Assembly: GCA_030248135.1 (NCBI GenBank)
Contig: JASANC010005047.1
Location: forward strand, 1-56,010
Length of the DNA: 56,010 nt
Source: Theristus sp. LFF4_11
Taxonomy: Eukaryota > Nematoda > Chromadorea > Monhysterida > Xyalidae
Reading direction: 5' to 3'
In this document: piece after piece, positions 45,001 to 52,107 of the stretch
How the letters are laid out: each line of letters starts with the position of its first letter
How positions within the stretch are numbered: position 1 is the stretch's first letter
The notes under the pieces: generated by a model
Seen by the model: the letters and a program-made list of their open reading frames with translations, nothing else
Database searches by the model: none
What the model was told of the DNA's origin: nothing
Program-made: the position numbers and the translations under genes

Positions 45001-47213
45001 AGCAGTAGGCACGACCTTTTGGCTTGTGTTCGGTTTGCTGTTGTGCACTCGCTTTCGAAAGACTGTCGATAAAATCGGCTGCTAACGAATGCACATTGCA
45101 GGATAGGTCCGTCTGAAAAACATGTGCTACTTGTGATACCGACTCCGTGTCAACGGTTTAAAGGCCCTTTTATACTTGACGCATGCAGACGTACGTCAGG
45201 TATAAACGGTAGTATGCAACTACACGAGACCTAAAGTGACGTTTTAGAAAAAAACAGTTTTAAAAAATCCAAAACAGAACCGTGTGCCTAGCAAGCGTGC
45301 AAGCAATCAATTAAAGATCAAACAAACGTTCGCACCGTGGAATGCGTTTCAGTCAAACTGAGTTCGTTCAGTTCTCCGTGTTCGGAAACATAAAACACGG
45401 AGCTGGGTCGATCGCTTGTGTCGGCGCCCTCCACCCCAACGGTCTCGTCTTCAGCCGGCTCACGCAGCAAAACACTGAGGTCTGAATTGAAATGTTGCGC
45501 ACTGAAATAACGCGATTGACTTTACGCACCTCCGCCAGAAAACCACTGCAGACGTTTTGGAAACTGTCCGTGTGCAAAGAACGAAACGCCCCATTACCAG
45601 TCACCACGATACCAACGTCGTTGGCCACTGCTCTTTTGATTGTTAAAAAAACGTCAGCCAATTTCTCCGTTGAAATGTTCGAGTGACCAGCACGGAATTT
45701 TTTTTTGATGACAGATCTCACCACTTTCACCAGCAGTCTGCTCGTGCGACTCCATAGGTTTTTCGAAATGTGTCTCATTCGTCGATGTCGATTGGTTCGT
45801 TTGTGTACTGCTTTCTGGGTTCGCGTCATCATCGTCACTGAACGACTGCAATATGCAAACAATTTTTTTCTTACCAAAAAAATCTCTGTTCTTCAAAAAT
45901 CGTGACAGTCGAACTTTGTGAGATTCTGCTTTCCAAGTTTTACCCAAACTATCTGCCTGTGGTAAAACACCTGCGGCAGTTCTGCCTGGTGTCCGACGCT
46001 GACAAGCCAGGTGGCACCTCGGTATATGCGTCCACCTGGCGAATCCGCAAACAGCGAACTTCATGTATTGTGAAGCAACAAACTTCCAAAGCGAAGCTCG
46101 TCACCAAACAAACCAAAACACTTGCGGCAAATCAGTGACTGCAAAGTGAACTGATATGACCAATCAGTTCGGTGTAGGGTTGGCACAGGAAAAACGTTTT
46201 TTTCCGTTTTAAAACCGTTTTTTTTCGTTTTTTTCTTGAAAAAATAAAAAAACCGGTTTTTTACCTTAAAATTTTTTAAACTTCGTGGTCAAAAATCACA
46301 ATTCTTCGTTTGATTGATAAAATGTAAAATTATATTTTTGAAAAAACGGTGCAGTGAACTGTGTCGAACTGAACTGGTGAAGCATCATTTTGCAGCAGCT
46401 TTTGTGGCAAGAGTCAAGATAAATACGATGAAGACAAGGTGACTGCTAAACTAAGTGCATATGCAGACTGACTGACGATGTTGTCGATTTGCAAAGGGTA
46501 ACTGATGAAATGTTATTTTTCGAACGCAATCCGCTACCGGTTTCACTTTGCAGTTCTGCAAATCTCGCCCCCTAATCGGGGTCAGCTATCCGGTCTTCTT
46601 GCAACCGTCGCTCCCCGCTTCCCACACCTACACGGTCACTGCCCAGTCTTTGTTTTCAATTTATTGAACGTGCTGCCCTGGAAACCAATAAAAGCGAAAT
46701 TGATTTGATTTGAAACAAAAAATTGGGTAGCATTGGGTGGCCAAAATAACAAATTGGGTCGATTGTATGCCCGAAAACAGCATTTTATGCACCTCAAAAT
46801 CACTAATTTTGATGTATTTCTTAATTTGAGTTCAAGATGCCAAGTTCTGGAATGTTTAGGAGCTGGGAAGCATTCGGTTTTTTATGGTTTTAAAACGGTT
46901 TTAAAACGGAAAAGAAACCGGTTTTTTTCCTGGCAATATAAAAAACGGCTTTTTACCAACCCTAGTTCGGTGTGGCCCATGAAAATCCACGTTCGTTCGT
47001 CTGCCCAATCTTTTCAAACACAAAACACGCAAAAACATCAACGTGAAACCAAAAGCAAAGCTCACACGCACAATCAACGGCCTCGCAGGAGGCGCCGGCG
47101 TCGTCGGATCGTGCAGGCCGCGGTGTCTCCTTCGGATCGCCTGCAGGTGTTGCAGCCAGCGCAAGCGTTCATCCGGCCGCTGCACCTCGAATACGTGCGT
47201 TTGCTCGTGCAGA
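29089..47213 (-). CDS. TBC1D2: TBC1D2-like Rab GTPase-activating protein (PH, coiled coil, TBC), 5' end beyond the window
   Basis: Minus-strand exons: 47213-47072, 45845-45722, 45481-45336, 45112-45049, 44652-44480, 44137 to about 44038, 43626-43492, 40930 to about 40790, 40305-40086, 39765-39625, 38040-37721, 37539-37391, 37201-37087, 36614-36483, 34409-34269, 29990-29817, 29590-29456 and 29190-29089. The donors near 44038 and 40790 are the only unresolved junctions. The first exon is the C-terminal part of a PH domain (HVFEVQRPDERLRWLQHLQA). An acidic/Ser linker, a CEHC motif and coiled-coil segments (EREKQLTKLQLQNSQLSHEQ) follow. The TBC domain has the arginine finger IDLDLNR and glutamine finger YCQGLN, then VLQDLVTEKLPKV and VLFRFALALLKLNEKRLL. 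Domain order fits TBC1D2/TBC1D2B rather than EVI5, which lacks PH. Known role of the family: GAP for Rab7-type GTPases on endosomes. The PH N-terminal half was not found up to 56010. Confidence 0.9.
30990..32600 (+). repeat. 148-149 bp tandem satellite, about 11 copies
   Basis: The phrase AATTCAATGCGCTGATCACG recurs about every 148-149 bp, from about 30999 to 32484. Each unit also holds GCAACTCTAGATGCTGAATC, TCGTGACGATTTCGGGCGAA, TCGGCCGTGGAAATTGGCGA and a GAAAAACAAGAAAA stretch. Outer copies are the most diverged, as expected of an array homogenised from the middle. It lies in the large TBC intron 29990-34269, so it is an intronic satellite. Confidence 0.95.
32702..33736. mobile_element. Foldback-type element with about 141-bp inverted ends
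   Basis: 32702-32842 is repeated inverted at 33593-33736, with one extra base in the right arm. Ends read ATTATCTAAAAATGCGGGAG. Each arm carries GCATATAAAAGGAGG, a perfect TATA-box-like stretch pointing inward. The 750-bp interior includes the dispersed piece shared with 13220 and 6405 and no coding sequence I recognise. In the TBC intron. Confidence 0.8.
34514..36062. mobile_element. About 1.5-kb element with nested inverted homopolymer-rich ends
   Basis: Outer ends CCATAGTTGTTCTAG and CTGGAACAACTATGG are inverted repeats. Inside is a second inverted pair, GGCCGGCTAGGGTTAGGGG near 34550 and CCCCTAACCCTAGGGCCGGC near 35610, each next to long alternating A/T homopolymer blocks. The right part adds AGCTATCTATCTA microsatellite and runs of C. 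No coding sequence seen. In the TBC intron. Confidence 0.65.
36677..36748. mobile_element. 72-bp miniature hAT element
   Basis: TAGGGATGG...CCATCCCTA ends match those of the inner hAT at 41856. Flanks ACTAATGC and CCTAATGC form an 8-bp target duplication with one mismatch. The interior is AAAACCGTTTTTTTTAGT-like. Confidence 0.7.
36889..37030. repeat. GC-rich palindromic repeat, family Q (copy 1)
   Basis: AAGGCCCATTCATGCACGCG ... GCGCGTCAGCGCGCTTCAAC ... CCATGCATGGCGCTTTA. Related copies at 47312 and 48764 share GCGCGCTTCAGCGCGC and the ends AAGGCCCATTCATG/AATGGCGCTTA. Confidence 0.65.
38123..38299. repeat. TA-flanked MITE, family A (copy 3)
   Basis: TACAGTCGAACTCTAAAATA and CTATAATTTAGAGCTCGACT followed by GTA. 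In the TBC intron immediately before the LINE fragment. Confidence 0.85.
38360..39550 (+). mobile_element. 5'-truncated LINE (non-LTR retrotransposon) 3' end
   Basis: The frame ending at 38631 encodes the typical last part of a jockey/CR1/L2-type reverse transcriptase ORF: TRGHSLKLAVPRNKTT, then VRTIHLWNLLSDETV and FRRRLKTQ. It is followed by an 0.9-kb 3' UTR with an A-rich block (39000-39090) and an ATTG tetranucleotide tail ending at 39550. Antisense to the TBC gene, in its intron. Family-level typing needs a search. Confidence 0.8.
39864..39958. repeat. Palindromic hairpin MITE, family P (copy 4)
   Basis: AATCATGAAGCAGCATTTAG and CACTAAATACTGCTTCATGA arms around GTGTAAAATCATAGC. In the TBC intron between exons 40305-40086 and 39765-39625. 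Confidence 0.75.
40370..40545. repeat. Palindromic element, family G-like
   Basis: GGCACGTCACGTCATCCGAC and, inverted, GACGGGACGTGACGTGCCGG, ending AAACGGACCTTTA. Related to 21018-21146. Confidence 0.55.
40683..40776. repeat. Palindromic hairpin MITE, family P (copy 5), at the edge of a TBC exon
   Basis: TAAAGGAGCATTCATAAAAC and TACTGCTTCATGAATGTCGC with TTA. Its right edge is a few bases from the 3' end of the coding exon starting at 40930 (minus). Read on the minus strand, the junction is GACG|GTTAAGCGAC, where TAAGCGAC is MITE sequence. Confidence 0.7.
41856..43275 (+). mobile_element. Inner hAT element with transposase remnant
   Basis: Ends TAGGGATGG and CCATCCCTA, with the exact 8-bp target duplication ATGCCAAC at 41848-41855 and 43276-43283. 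Subterminal arrays of GGATCCGG/GGATTCCGGC flank the coding part. Length 1420 bp, shorter than autonomous hATs, so probably deleted inside. Confidence 0.92.
42313..43001 (+). pseudogene. hAT transposase C-terminal half, frameshifted
   Basis: From 42330 the frame encodes LLTSIDTRFRALFHNESNIM and ATYVGPRFKN, which resemble the pre-dimerization part of hAT transposases. It ends with the hATC dimerization region FWRLNSSKYPKLSTMARRYL, then VASERMFSEARQV. A preceding piece in another frame (LPAVCALKQRIEQVDASG from 42316) joins only by shifting one base at the A run near 42384. The BED finger and catalytic core are absent, so this copy should not be active. Confidence 0.85.
44159..44329. repeat. TA-flanked MITE, family A (copy 4)
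   Basis: TACAGCAGAACTTTAAATTA and TATAATTTAGAGTTTGACTG with TA. It lies 22 bp upstream, in gene orientation, of the TBC exon starting at 44137. Confidence 0.85.
45160..45245. repeat. Family G fragment
   Basis: AAAGGCCCTTTTATACTTGA ... GTACGTCAGGTATAAACGGT matches half of the 21018-21146 palindrome. Confidence 0.5.
46175..46964. mobile_element. Non-autonomous hAT element with passenger fragment
   Basis: Ends TAGGGTTGGCACAGG and ACCAACCCTA, with the exact 8-bp duplication GTTCGGTG at 46167-46174 and 46965-46972. Subterminal AAAACCGGTTTTT repeats as in 41087. The inner block at about 46530-46713, ending CCAATAAAAGCG plus AATTGATTTGATTTG, looks like a small retroelement 3' end. In the TBC intron between exons 47213-47072 and 45845-45722. 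Confidence 0.85.
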
Positions 47214-47311
47214 CTGAATGAGAACACGCAACAAGTTCATTCGATTTTATGTCGCGAACCGCAGGAACTCTGATAAAACTGTTTAAGAACAGCGTATGAT
47301 ACGGAGACCTA

Positions 47312-47545
47312 AAGGCCCATTCATGCAAGCGCGCGCTGAAGCGCGCTGACGCGCGCTGACCAGCTTCATCATGAATGAAGAAATGAAGCTGCGTCAGCCG
47401 CTGCGGCTTTTTAGGTTTTTTGTCCATTCACGAACGCGCGCGCTGAAGCGCGCTGAAGCGCGCTGACCAGCTTCATCATGAATGAAGAAATGAAGCTGCG
47501 TCAGCCGCTGCGGCTTTTGATGTCCGGACCCCAAATGCCGCAGCG
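47312..47545. repeat. GC-rich palindromic repeat, family Q (copy 2, internally duplicated)
   Basis: GCGCGCTGAAGCGCGCTGAC blocks occur twice, each followed by CAGCTTCATCATGAATGAAG and GCGTCAGCCGCTGCGGC. The duplicate half begins at about 47420. Confidence 0.75.
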
Positions 47546-47717
47546 GCTTGTCTGAAAAATGAAACGTATTTGCATAATTTCTGCGCTTTCAATTGTGATA
47601 GATGCAGACCAAAAAGGGAATGAATTTAATTGTGGTAAAATTAAATTAATTGAGGAATACAGTAAGTTTTATTGTGCTGCGTTTGTGAAAGAAACCAACA
47701 GATAAAAACGATAAAAA

Positions 47718-47798
47718 CAACTGGGCTAAGACGGGTTTCGAACTTTGGCCTCTGTGCTGACAGGCACAACATGTTACCACTGCACTATAGTAGTTGAC
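47718..47798 (-). other. tRNA-like sequence (pseudogene or SINE head)
   Basis: On the minus strand: A-box TAGTGCAGTGGTAACATG, B-box AGTTCGAAACC, and an anticodon-arm-like TGTGC/GCACA stem; the ends CAACT and AGTTG can pair. The T stem does not pair well and the anticodon loop has six bases, so a working tRNA is unlikely. Confidence 0.4.
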
Positions 47799-48087
47799 GG
47801 GTGGGAACCTCTCTAGGTGTTTGTTCATTAAATGTCGTTCAGTTTTATCGTTTTGTGCTGTTGTCTGTGTTGTCTCCGTACGTGCTGTTTAGTACACACT
47901 ATATACCGCTTCGATTCGTTGTTTTCGCCGTTTCAGTGAATGTTTTGATCTTTTGATTTGTGCAACATTCACTAATCATGTGCTGCCGTTGAGGAAACTT
48001 TTTTTGCAATGCTCTACACCGTGGCAAGGCTAAAAAAGGAAAAAGGTTTCACGCCAAACCGCAGTTGAAGAAAACAATCACTTCACA

Positions 48088-48352
48088 TCACGGTGTGGGG
48101 TACCGATGTGCGCAGCCCTCAAAACCGGTGTGCAGGCCGCAAGAAATTTATGCGGCGGCACTGTTTCGACACGGGTTTGAGGGCTGTGCACCACTTTGAG
48201 GGCTGTGCACCATTTTGAAGGCTGTGCACCACTTTGAGGGCTGTGCACCACTTTGAGGGCTGTGCACCACTTTGAGGGCTGTGCACCACTTTGAGGGCTG
48301 TGCACCACTTTGAGGGCTGTGCACCACTTTGAGGGCTGTGCACCATTTGCAA
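48088..48352. repeat. Family K element with a 20-bp minisatellite expansion
   Basis: The left end CACGGTGTGGGGTACCGATG equals the arm of 15559-15708. From 48175 the interior is nine copies of TTTGAGGGCTGTGCACCACT. The right arm of the element is missing. Open frames of 82-110 codons on the minus strand are just the repeat read as protein. Confidence 0.85.
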
Positions 48353-48763
48353 GCAACGTGAAAGCAAATTGCATCCTAGAATGTTCAGTCAAAATGCAGA
48401 AATCGTACAAAATTGTTCATAAAAAACTGTATTTTGCGGTGTAGCTTTCAAAGTTTTTCTTCACTTCGAAAGTCCATTTCACAATTTTTCAATAAATATG
48501 CGCCTAAGATCAGAAAACTTTTGGTGTGAAACAATAAAAAACAGTACAAAAAAGCAAAAAAAAACATAAATTTCTTGCACTATTTTTATGCTTTGTTGAG
48601 TATTCGTATTCTCACTGTCACACTTATTTTGAGACTAATTACGCTATACAATACTGTTCAGAATCTGTCAGAAAAGTACTAAATGATTTAACAAAAAAGT
48701 CTTGCAACATTTGTGAAAGATTGTCACTGACGGCAACAATCAGCGATTTTGCACACACAAATT

Positions 48764-49112
48764 TGATGTCCGGACATCAAATGCCGCAGCGGCTGACGCA
48801 GCTTCATTTCATCATTCATGATAGCGCACTTCAGCGCGCGTCAGCGCGCTTCAGCGCGCGCGTTCGTGAATGGGCAAAAAACCTAAAAAGCCGCAGCGGC
48901 TGACGCAGCTTCATTTCTTCATTCATGATGAAGCTCGTCAGCGCGCTTCAGCGCGCTTCAGCGCGCGCGTCCGTGAATGCGCATGTGCTCCAAAACTGAA
49001 GCGCGCTGACGCACGCTGAAGCGCGCTGTTTTTTTGCTTCGTGAATGTGTAGCAAAGTGAAGCGCGTCAGCGCGCTTCAGCGCGCTTCAACCTCCATGAA
49101 TGGCGCTTAAGC
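48764..49112. repeat. GC-rich palindromic repeat, family Q (copy 3, tandemly duplicated)
   Basis: GATGTCCGGACATCAAATGC, CCGCAGCGGCTGACGCAGCT and GCGCGCTTCAGCGCGCGCGT occur in alternating order, ending AATGGCGCTTAA. The reverse complement of 47312-47545 with extra units. Confidence 0.75.
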
Positions 49113-49282
49113 AATAACTGAACGGAACGTTTTATGAACGGGCAAACTTCCATGCGACGTCAGTAGAGTAGGGCTGGCCATTACGGAGCACTTTTTTTGT
49201 AGGTGATTTTGGGGGTGGTTTTTATGTGTGTACTTTTTGGCGCGCATAGTGAGTCAGCAGTGGGAGGAGGGGGAGGGGGGTT

Positions 49283-49520
49283 GATGTACAGGGTGTGGGT
49301 GCAGAGTGTACAGGGTGTGTGCACAGAGTGTACAGGGTGTGTGCACAGAGTGTACAGGGTGTGTGCACAGAGTGTACAGGGTGTGTGCACAAAGTGTACA
49401 GGGTGTGTGCACAGAGTGTACAGGGTGTGTGCACAAAGTGTACAGGGGGTGTGCACAGAGTGTACAGGGTGTGTGCACAGAGTGTACAGGGTGTGCACAC
49501 AAAGTGTACAGGGTGTGCAG
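49283..49520. repeat. 22-bp minisatellite at the edge of the AlkB-bearing block
   Basis: About ten units of TGTACAGGGTGTGTGCACAG plus AG, each with two perfect palindromes (TGTACA and TGTGCACA). One and a half units reappear at 52583, where the second copy of the block begins. Open frames on both strands across it (HTLYTLCTHPVHSV and VYRVCAQSVQGVC) are repeat artefacts. Confidence 0.92.
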
Positions 49521-49639
49521 ATGGAGGTTCAAAGCGGTAGGAATTTCGCAATGTATTGGCACGCACGGTACAAATGCTGTCAGCATTTCTGCATACTGTT
49601 TAACGAAGCTATGTAATTTATGTGGCCCGAAGGCCAGAG

Positions 49640-49645
49640 TTTATT
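49640..49645 (-). terminator. AATAAA polyadenylation signal for ORF A (copy 1)
   Basis: TTTATT on the plus strand, 88 bp past the ORF A stop, set between two short GGCC palindromes (GGCCCGAAGGCC and GGGCCATAGGCC). The second copy is at 52727-52732. Confidence 0.55.
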
Positions 49646-49732
49646 TGGGCCATAGGCCTCTTTTTGTATTTTTATATTTTTTCATTTTTTTTTGTTGATT
49701 TTTTGTTTTTCTTCTTCTTTTTGCCATTTCGA

Positions 49733-50194
49733 TTACCACATATCGTCCATCGTAGTATCACAGAAGTAGCGAACCCTGAGTGCGGCCGACAGCGGTTCAA
49801 CGAGACGCTTGTAGGTCTCCTTGTGGCTGTTGAAATTGCAAAACCAGCGAATCACCGCTCGACGAATGATGCGTGAGCCCTCCAGTGCGGTGACGAAACA
49901 GTCGAACAACAGTTTGTGGTTGAGTTCGTCCCACACTTGGTTGTGGAACTGCAGAAAGTTGGCGGCCACACTCATATCGCACCGGTGGCGTCGATTTCCA
50001 TCGTCGTGATCGTTGCACTGCGGGCACCAGTCCTTGATGTTTCCTTCAACAACATGAAACACGGACTCCACGTGTTGCTCGACAAACAGGTCATCGATTT
50101 TCGACAATTCGCTCTCCAACGTTGAACGAGCCCACGCTTCGTACATCTCGAACTCGTCACTGGGCACTTGCACCGTCATTGGGAACGCAGGCAT
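49733..50194 (-). CDS. ORF A (copy 1): 153-aa protein with CxxC-x9-HxC motif
   Basis: Intronless. A putative zinc-binding centre WCPQCNDHDDGNRRHRC has spacing C-x2-C-x9-H-x-C. It follows a helix-like KIDDLFVEQHVESVFHVVEG and precedes VIRWFCNFNSHKETYKRL. It is a diverged paralogue of ORF B (51205-51603): same motif spacing, same FVE-x-H-x-x-SV and HK-x-(T/S)-(Y/F) landmarks. A TATATATA box lies about 66 bp upstream of the ATG, and AATAAA lies downstream. I recognise no named family and give no function; small zinc proteins of DNA viruses are one thing to compare it with. The predicted protein is identical to that of copy 2. Confidence 0.75.
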   Translation of the reverse strand: MPAFPMTVQVPSDEFEMYEAWARSTLESELSKIDDLFVEQHVESVFHVVEGNIKDWCPQCNDHDDGNRRHRCDMSVAANFLQFHNQVWDELNHKLLFDCFVTALEGSRIIRRAVIRWFCNFNSHKETYKRLVEPLSAALRVRYFCDTTMDDMW

Positions 50195-50259
50195 GGCTGT
50201 TGTTGTTGATTGCTGTTGTCAGGTTGAAGAGTGAATGAAAGATCTTTAGAACTACGCAG

Positions 50260-50269
50260 TTATATATAT
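50260..50269 (-). promoter_or_regulatory. TATA box of ORF A (copy 1)
   Basis: ATATATATAA on the minus strand, about 66 bp before the ORF A start. In copy 2 the run is shorter (TATATAAAA at about 53346-53354). Confidence 0.5.
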
Positions 50270-50348
50270 CTCGATGGCTACCAATAAGTGGGTGGAGTCT
50301 AAAATATTATGTGGCATTTGCATGCCTTTCTTTTTGGATTTCGCAATT

Positions 50349-50354
50349 TTTATT
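50349..50354 (-). terminator. AATAAA polyadenylation signal for the AlkB gene (copy 1)
   Basis: TTTATT on the plus strand, 43 bp past the AlkB stop codon. Conserved at 53436-53441 in copy 2. Confidence 0.6.
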
Positions 50355-50396
50355 CAATGAGTTGCAATAAAACACATACAAAGTACAACAAAACAA

Positions 50397-51032
50397 TCAA
50401 GTAATCAGTTCACGCAGAGTGACACTGACCCTTGGTTCAGTTACACTCAAATCAACTGGAACAGAATGAGTAAAAATGTCGTTCGTCGGAGGTCGCATTA
50501 CCAACAAATCACCAGTTTTCACTGGGACAGCGACCACGCTGCCTGGTCGAGAAAAAATCACCTTACGAGAAGCACCAAATGAAAGACTTGCGATCTGAGC
50601 GTCGTCGATCATGCCGATCTTGCCATCTTTGTGATGCCCCACGTAATCTTTCCCGGACTGGTAGAGGTTGACCAGGGCGTAGTTGAAACCACGTCTGGTG
50701 ACCGTGTTGACACGATCCACGAGCGCTTTGATGACCGGATCCCATGGTTGGCCAGGCATTGCGGTGCCGCTGTACTTGAACGTCAAGCCCTCCTCACTGT
50801 AGGCCACTTGTCTTCGACAGATGTTGCGCCATTTTCCAGCGACGAACACGGATGTTTTTTCGGGAGCAAGCCACGGCAGTTGCAGGAGATAGTGAAGAAT
50901 TTCGTCGCTCAGTGCTTTGTCTTCAATGAATAAACCACATGCCACATTCAGGAATGAGTCTGGAAACTCAGTGCACGGCTCAGTCGATGCAACCTTTGCT
51001 TCTTGAATCTTGGTAACCAAGTCGTCAGTCAT
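50397..51032 (-). CDS. alkB: AlkB-type 2-oxoglutarate/Fe(II) dioxygenase (ALKBH2/3-like), copy 1
   Basis: Intronless, 211 aa. The iron ligands are H134 and D136 in GHHKDGK and H189 in THSVPV; R201 and R207 in PRVSVTLR fit the 2-oxoglutarate-binding R-x5-R of the family. N122-L-Y124 in LVNLYQSG matches the N-x-Y strand. No transit peptide or extra domain. Known for the family: oxidative removal of alkyl groups from DNA or RNA bases. It stands between two paralogous Cys/His proteins and shares their strand, TATA-box style and short spacing, so it belongs to the same compact element. All catalytic residues are present. The animal genes elsewhere in this window have introns and this one has none. 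Residue 85 is Phe here and Tyr in copy 2. Whether it acts on host or element nucleic acid is not readable. Confidence 0.93.
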   Translation of the reverse strand: MTDDLVTKIQEAKVASTEPCTEFPDSFLNVACGLFIEDKALSDEILHYLLQLPWLAPEKTSVFVAGKWRNICRRQVAYSEEGLTFKYSGTAMPGQPWDPVIKALVDRVNTVTRRGFNYALVNLYQSGKDYVGHHKDGKIGMIDDAQIASLSFGASRKVIFSRPGSVVAVPVKTGDLLVMRPPTNDIFTHSVPVDLSVTEPRVSVTLRELIT

Positions 51033-51204
51033 CGTGAAGCAAACTCGTAAATGAAAAGTAACCCCTTGACAAGTTCAACAACGAAACAAGCATGTTTATG
51101 ACTCATTTCGTCTAGAAGAGATTTCGCAATATGTATATATAAAGCAAATCCGATTTCATTACAATGACTCACACGAGAAAACAGATTTCATCACATGGTG
51201 CAAT

Positions 51205-51603
51205 TTAATCATGTACACAGTCAGCATAATTACCATCGTCTGGATTCATGACATAAAGGGTTTTCGCAATATCTGCTTTCAAACGGTAAAAAGATTTTTT
51301 GTGCGAAATGAAATTGTCAAACCAGTGTTTCAGTACATGTTTTGGCGGGGGGCTGTCATTCAGAAAACGAATGAAACGCTCCCAACAAAGATCACGATTG
51401 GGAATAGCATTCCAAACTATCTCAACATTGCGTTCAAAAATAACACACCACTGTTGTCGACAAATGTGTAGCAATGTTTGTTCCGCGGGGTGGCAGCAAC
51501 GTGGGCACCAGTTGTTGATGTTGTCTTCAATTGCGCAACGGACGCTTTGTGCGTGTGCCTCAACAAAGTGCTTATCAATCTCATCAAGTCCTTCCAAACT
51601 CAT
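51205..51603 (-). CDS. ORF B (copy 1): 132-aa protein with CxxC-x9-HxC motif
   Basis: Intronless. The motif WCPRCCHPAEQTLLHIC has exactly the C-x2-C-x9-H-x-C spacing of ORF A. Shared landmarks are the N-terminal LDEIDKHFVEAHAQSV helix and the C-terminal HWFDNFISHKKSFYRL, so A and B derive from one duplication older than the 2.46-kb repeat. TATATAAAT is at 51634-51644, so the leader should be very short. The stop overlaps an ATTAAA that could serve for polyadenylation. No named family recognised. The predicted protein is identical to that of copy 2. Confidence 0.75.
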   Translation of the reverse strand: MSLEGLDEIDKHFVEAHAQSVRCAIEDNINNWCPRCCHPAEQTLLHICRQQWCVIFERNVEIVWNAIPNRDLCWERFIRFLNDSPPPKHVLKHWFDNFISHKKSFYRLKADIAKTLYVMNPDDGNYADCVHD

Positions 51604-51633
51604 ATTGAATGATTATGTGGCACAAACAGTGCC

Positions 51634-51644
51634 TATTTATATAA
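51634..51644 (-). promoter_or_regulatory. TATA box of ORF B (copy 1)
   Basis: TTATATAAATA on the minus strand, about 31-41 bp before the ORF B ATG (51603), implying a leader of only a few nucleotides. Present unchanged in copy 2 at about 54724-54734. Confidence 0.55.
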
Positions 51645-51671
51645 GGTCCAACCAACTTAAATAGATTTTTT

Positions 51672-51956
51672 TTACCTCAACATGCTCACACACGCAACCA
51701 CAAAATCAGACAGCAATGTTACACAATCTTGAATAAACGAAACAACCTGCACCCAACTGCTTGGTGGGAATAAACGGGCATCAATGTGCGAGAACAAAAA
51801 CAACTGCTTGCACACCAGAATCACATCATTGCAACCTTTCAACTTCTGAATGTGTTTTACGGAAACTGCAAACGCTACCAAGTCAGACACCTTCAAAGAG
51901 TTTCGAAACAAAAGAGAGTCACTTGCCAAACTAATCAAGAAAACCGTTGACTTGTC
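51672..51956 (-). pseudogene. ORF C remnant (copy 1), 5' end lost at a rearrangement junction
   Basis: Identical to the C-terminal two thirds of ORF C in copy 2 (54761-55165) except Ser for Ile in PPSSWVQ. Upstream of 51956 the sequence jumps into inverted ORF E/promoter DNA. The open frame continues to 52022 with unrelated residues. The normal start and the ATGA overlap with ORF D are missing, so it should not be expressed normally. Confidence 0.8.
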
Positions 51957-52107
51957 TAAGGGCGTACGTGTAGCACAGAGACTGAACCATGTCCGCAACT
52001 GCTCGAGCGTATCCAATGACAAAACATCGCCGAATCAGCTCGTTCGTCTGAATTCTCTCAGACGTGGGTTGTGGATTTCTTGGTTGTTCACAACAGCACG
52101 AAGTCAT
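51957..52107 (-). pseudogene. ORF E fragment (copy 1)
   Basis: Starts MTSCCCEQP at 52107 and reads on through IQTNELIRRCFVIGYARAV to the junction at 51956, where it runs into ORF C DNA in a wrong frame. It is the inverted counterpart of the ORF starting at 55938, and shows about 25 residues more of that ORF than the window end does. No domain recognised. Confidence 0.6.

Larger units (their letters stand above)
47214..49282. other. Repeat-rich stretch upstream of the last visible TBC exon; no gene seen
   Basis: Contains family Q palindromes (47312, 48764), a tRNA-like sequence (47718), a family K element with an expanded minisatellite (48088), and AT-rich DNA at 48360-48760. The PH-domain N-terminal exon of the TBC gene was looked for here and not found. 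Confidence 0.5.
49496..51956. repeat. Direct repeat of the AlkB block, copy 1
   Basis: Matches 52583-55045 at an offset of 3087-3090 bp with only scattered differences. Holds ORF A, AlkB, ORF B and the 3' part of ORF C. Its right edge (GACTTGTC at 51949-51956) breaks inside ORF C. Confidence 0.95.

Noticed and set aside
45512..45686. Exon encoding GAFRSLHTDSFQNVCSGF in the TBC gene
   Set aside because: The exon pair 45845-45722 and 45481-45336 joins in phase without it, and its own phase does not fit its neighbours.
47718..47798. Functional tRNA gene
   Set aside because: Good A and B boxes but a mispaired T stem and a six-base anticodon loop; kept only as a tRNA-like sequence.
48078..48410. 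Minus-strand frames of 82 and 110 codons
   Set aside because: They are the 20-bp minisatellite of the family K element read as protein.
49283..49520. Possible CRISPR array
   Set aside because: Units are contiguous with no unique spacers, and the context is eukaryotic.
49181..49616. Open frames of 80-137 codons on both strands over the 22-bp repeat
   Set aside because: The length is a by-product of a 22-bp unit without stops in several frames; the predicted proteins are pure repeats with no start context.
50397..51032. AlkB gene as bacterial contamination
   Set aside because: TATA boxes, AATAAA signals, close ALKBH2-like motifs and an adjoining eukaryotic repeat landscape do not fit a bacterial fragment. 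Contamination by a virus or other eukaryote remains possible.
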